Assembly: GCA_946480485.1 (NCBI GenBank)
Contig: CAMLJW010000230.1
Span: 1 to 8,159, forward strand
Origin: an uncultured Streptomyces sp.
Lineage (GTDB): Bacteria > Actinomycetota > Actinomycetes > Streptomycetales > Streptomycetaceae
DNA: 8,159 nt
Reading direction: 5' to 3'
Below, piece by piece: positions 7,323-8,159 of the stretch. Each line of letters begins with the position of its first letter. Position 1 is the stretch's first letter. A model generated the notes under the pieces. It had not been told where the DNA came from. It worked only from the letters and a program-made list of their open reading frames with translations, and did not search any database. A program made the translations under genes and the position numbers.

Positions 7323-7538
7323 GTGAGTCGGACGGTTATCGACCTGGACGACGACCTGGTCGCGGACGTGGCGAAAGCCCTCGGGACGAACACCAAGAAG
7401 GAGACCGTCAACACCGCTCTTCGCGAGGTGCTGGAGAGTCGGCGTCGCGCCCTGGCTCTCGCCCGGCTGCGGGCCGCGGCCGGGGACGGCGCATTCGATC
7501 TGGAGTTGTTCGAGAACAAGGGGAACTACCGCCGGTGA
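7323..7538 (+). CDS. vapB: VapB-type antitoxin (ribbon-helix-helix)
   Basis: This 71-residue protein has the start of a MetJ/Arc-like ribbon-helix-helix: strand TVIDLDDDL (residues 4-12), helix VADVAKALG, turn TNTKKETVN, then helix TALREVLESRRR. The C-terminal tail (LRAAAGDGAFDLELFENKG) is the part that in VapB proteins wraps the toxin and blocks its active site. Starting residue, length and the excellent Shine-Dalgarno agree. The TGA stop overlaps the toxin's GTG start by four bases, as in other vapBC operons, keeping antitoxin and toxin synthesis coupled. Expected role: neutralises VapC and, with VapC, represses this operon. Confidence 0.9.
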   Translation: MSRTVIDLDDDLVADVAKALGTNTKKETVNTALREVLESRRRALALARLRAAAGDGAFDLELFENKGNYRR

Positions 7539-7957
7539 ACGCGGCCCAGTTCCTGATCGACACCAGCGCGCTCGCCCGGTTCATGCGCGAGGACGCGGAG
7601 CAGTACGGCTGGGACCAGGCGGCAGCCGCCGGGCTCATCGCCACCTGCCCGATCACCGAGCTCGAGTTCTTCTACAGCGCCCGATCGGCCGCCGATCGGG
7701 CGCGCGGCATCGAGGACATGCGGCTGATCTTCGGCTGGGTGCCCGTCGACGACCGCGCCTACGACCGCGCCTGGCAGGTCCAGGAAGCTCTCACCAAACA
7801 GGGAAAGCATCGCAGTGCGGGTGCGGTGGATCTCGTCGTCGCCGCGACGGCCGAGCTGCAAGGGCTCACCCTCCTGCACCGCGACCACGACTTCGCCTGC
7901 ATCGCGGCAGTGACCGGCCAGGCTCTCCAGTGGTACGGCCCGGAGAGCGGCAAATAG
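7535..7957 (+). CDS. vapC: VapC-type PIN-domain ribonuclease toxin
   Basis: GTG 7535 gives 140 residues, the usual VapC size, and a standard opening FLIDTSALARF. The metal-binding acids of the PIN fold are all present: D9 (IDTSA), E42 (ITELE), D99 (AVDLVVAA) and D117 with D119 (HRDHDF). VapC toxins cleave RNA, often tRNA or rRNA, in an Mg-dependent manner when not bound by VapB; the target here cannot be read from the sequence. The four-base overlap with vapB indicates a bicistronic operon. No strong terminator is visible after the stop at 7957. The gene ends about 125 bp from the tRNA attachment core, a position in which the pair could act as an addiction module for the island. Confidence 0.92.
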   Translation: MNAAQFLIDTSALARFMREDAEQYGWDQAAAAGLIATCPITELEFFYSARSAADRARGIEDMRLIFGWVPVDDRAYDRAWQVQEALTKQGKHRSAGAVDLVVAATAELQGLTLLHRDHDFACIAAVTGQALQWYGPESGK

Positions 7958-7966
7958 GCGGGCGAT

Positions 7967-7987
7967 GGTTGCAGTTCTGGTTGCATT
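7967..7987 (+). repeat. Paired GGTTGC repeat, copy 2 (possible integrase arm-type site)
   Basis: GGTTGCAGTT, then CT, then GGTTGCATT: two GGTTGC units starting 12 bp apart, matching the pair at 3326-3346 at 18 of 21 positions. It begins nine bases after vapC ends and about 95 bp before the tRNA-Ser fragment, a fitting distance for integrase arm sites beside an attachment core. The binding role is inferred. Between here and 8081 I see no gene. Confidence 0.55.
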
Positions 7988-8081
7988 CACCTCCGTACAG
8001 CACCGTTCAGGGGCCCTACCCGCCACAGCGGCACCACAGGTCAGAACGCTCCCGCCCACCCCTGCACCCCCAGACGAACAT

Positions 8082-8134
8082 TTGGAAAGCGTGTTGGGGG
8101 CAACCCCTCACGAGTTCGAATCTCGTATCCTCCG
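8082..8134 (+). tRNA. Partial tRNA-Ser(GGA), 3' half: probable attachment site
   Basis: The fragment starts in the anticodon loop, TTGGAAA (8082-8088, anticodon GGA at 8084-8086), and continues through the 3' anticodon strand GCGTG, a long class II variable arm with GGGG/CCCC (8094-8109), the T stem-loop ACGAG-TTCGAAT-CTCGT (8110-8126), the 3' acceptor strand ATCCTCC (8127-8133) and discriminator G. Upstream, the 5' anticodon strand is AACAT where CACGC would be needed, and no D arm or 5' acceptor strand GGAGGAT is present. It therefore cannot fold into a tRNA. Integrases of tRNA-targeting elements duplicate exactly such a 3' part, with the edge at the anticodon loop. A full tRNA-Ser is expected at the other end of the island. 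Confidence 0.88.
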
Positions 8135-8138
8135 CAGC

Positions 8139-8152
8139 CGCCTGATCAGGCG
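8139..8152. terminator. 14-bp palindrome after the tRNA fragment
   Basis: CGCCTGATCAGGCG is a perfect palindrome five bases after the tRNA discriminator base, followed by AAATGAG. It may belong to the former tRNA 3' trailer or be part of the duplicated attachment sequence; the window ends seven bases later. Confidence 0.3.
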
Positions 8153-8159
8153 AAATGAG

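Noticed and set aside
7292..7957. A longer start for the VapC frame at 7292, giving 221 residues
   Set aside because: It would read through vapB in another frame. GTG 7535 gives the standard VapC length and N-terminus and the usual four-base overlap.
1..8159. CRISPR array
   Set aside because: No regularly spaced direct repeats of 24-40 bp are present anywhere in the window.

Overview
The base composition (very GC-rich codon third positions), GTG starts and gene families point to a Streptomyces or close actinomycete chromosome. The window looks like the decaying right-hand end of an integrated element or genomic island. This rests on an incomplete tRNA-Ser(GGA) at 8082-8134 that keeps only the 3' half of the tRNA, which is the usual footprint of a tyrosine-integrase attachment site. 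The island would lie to its left and ordinary chromosome to its right. No integrase, relaxase or transfer gene is present in the window.

Layout. (1) 1-1729: the 5' part of a SNF2/SWI2-family helicase gene, open at the left edge, with a damaged Walker A motif. (2) 1730-about 3317: a group II intron inserted in the sense direction just after the helicase LTGTP motif. Its reverse transcriptase/maturase gene has lost the catalytic core by an internal deletion and is cut off in the HNH domain. Intron domains V/VI and the 3' exon are missing, so neither gene can be restored by splicing. (3) 3318-3569: a gene-free stretch with a pair of GGTTGC repeats that also occurs next to the tRNA fragment, and a strong hairpin. 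(4) 3570-4691, minus strand: a 2-oxoglutarate/Fe(II) oxygenase with an intact catalytic core but at least three apparent frame breaks in its C-terminal half. (5) 4692-4939: a divergent promoter region containing inverted repeats. (6) 4940-6984: a translationally coupled pair, an HTH protein of unknown function and a protein carrying an XPB/Ssl2-type helicase-associated domain without a helicase motor. (7) 6985-7322: a probable convergent terminator and a possible small minus-strand gene. (8) 7323-7957: a complete vapBC toxin-antitoxin operon. (9) 7958-8159: the attachment region and tRNA fragment.

The left half records successive damage: helicase, intron insertion, deletions inside and at the end of the intron, and an eroding oxygenase. 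The coupled HTH/XPB-domain pair and vapBC look intact. vapBC lies about 125 bp from the attachment core, where a toxin-antitoxin pair could stabilise the element. The least familiar intact system is the HTH/XPB-domain pair; its function cannot be read from sequence alone.
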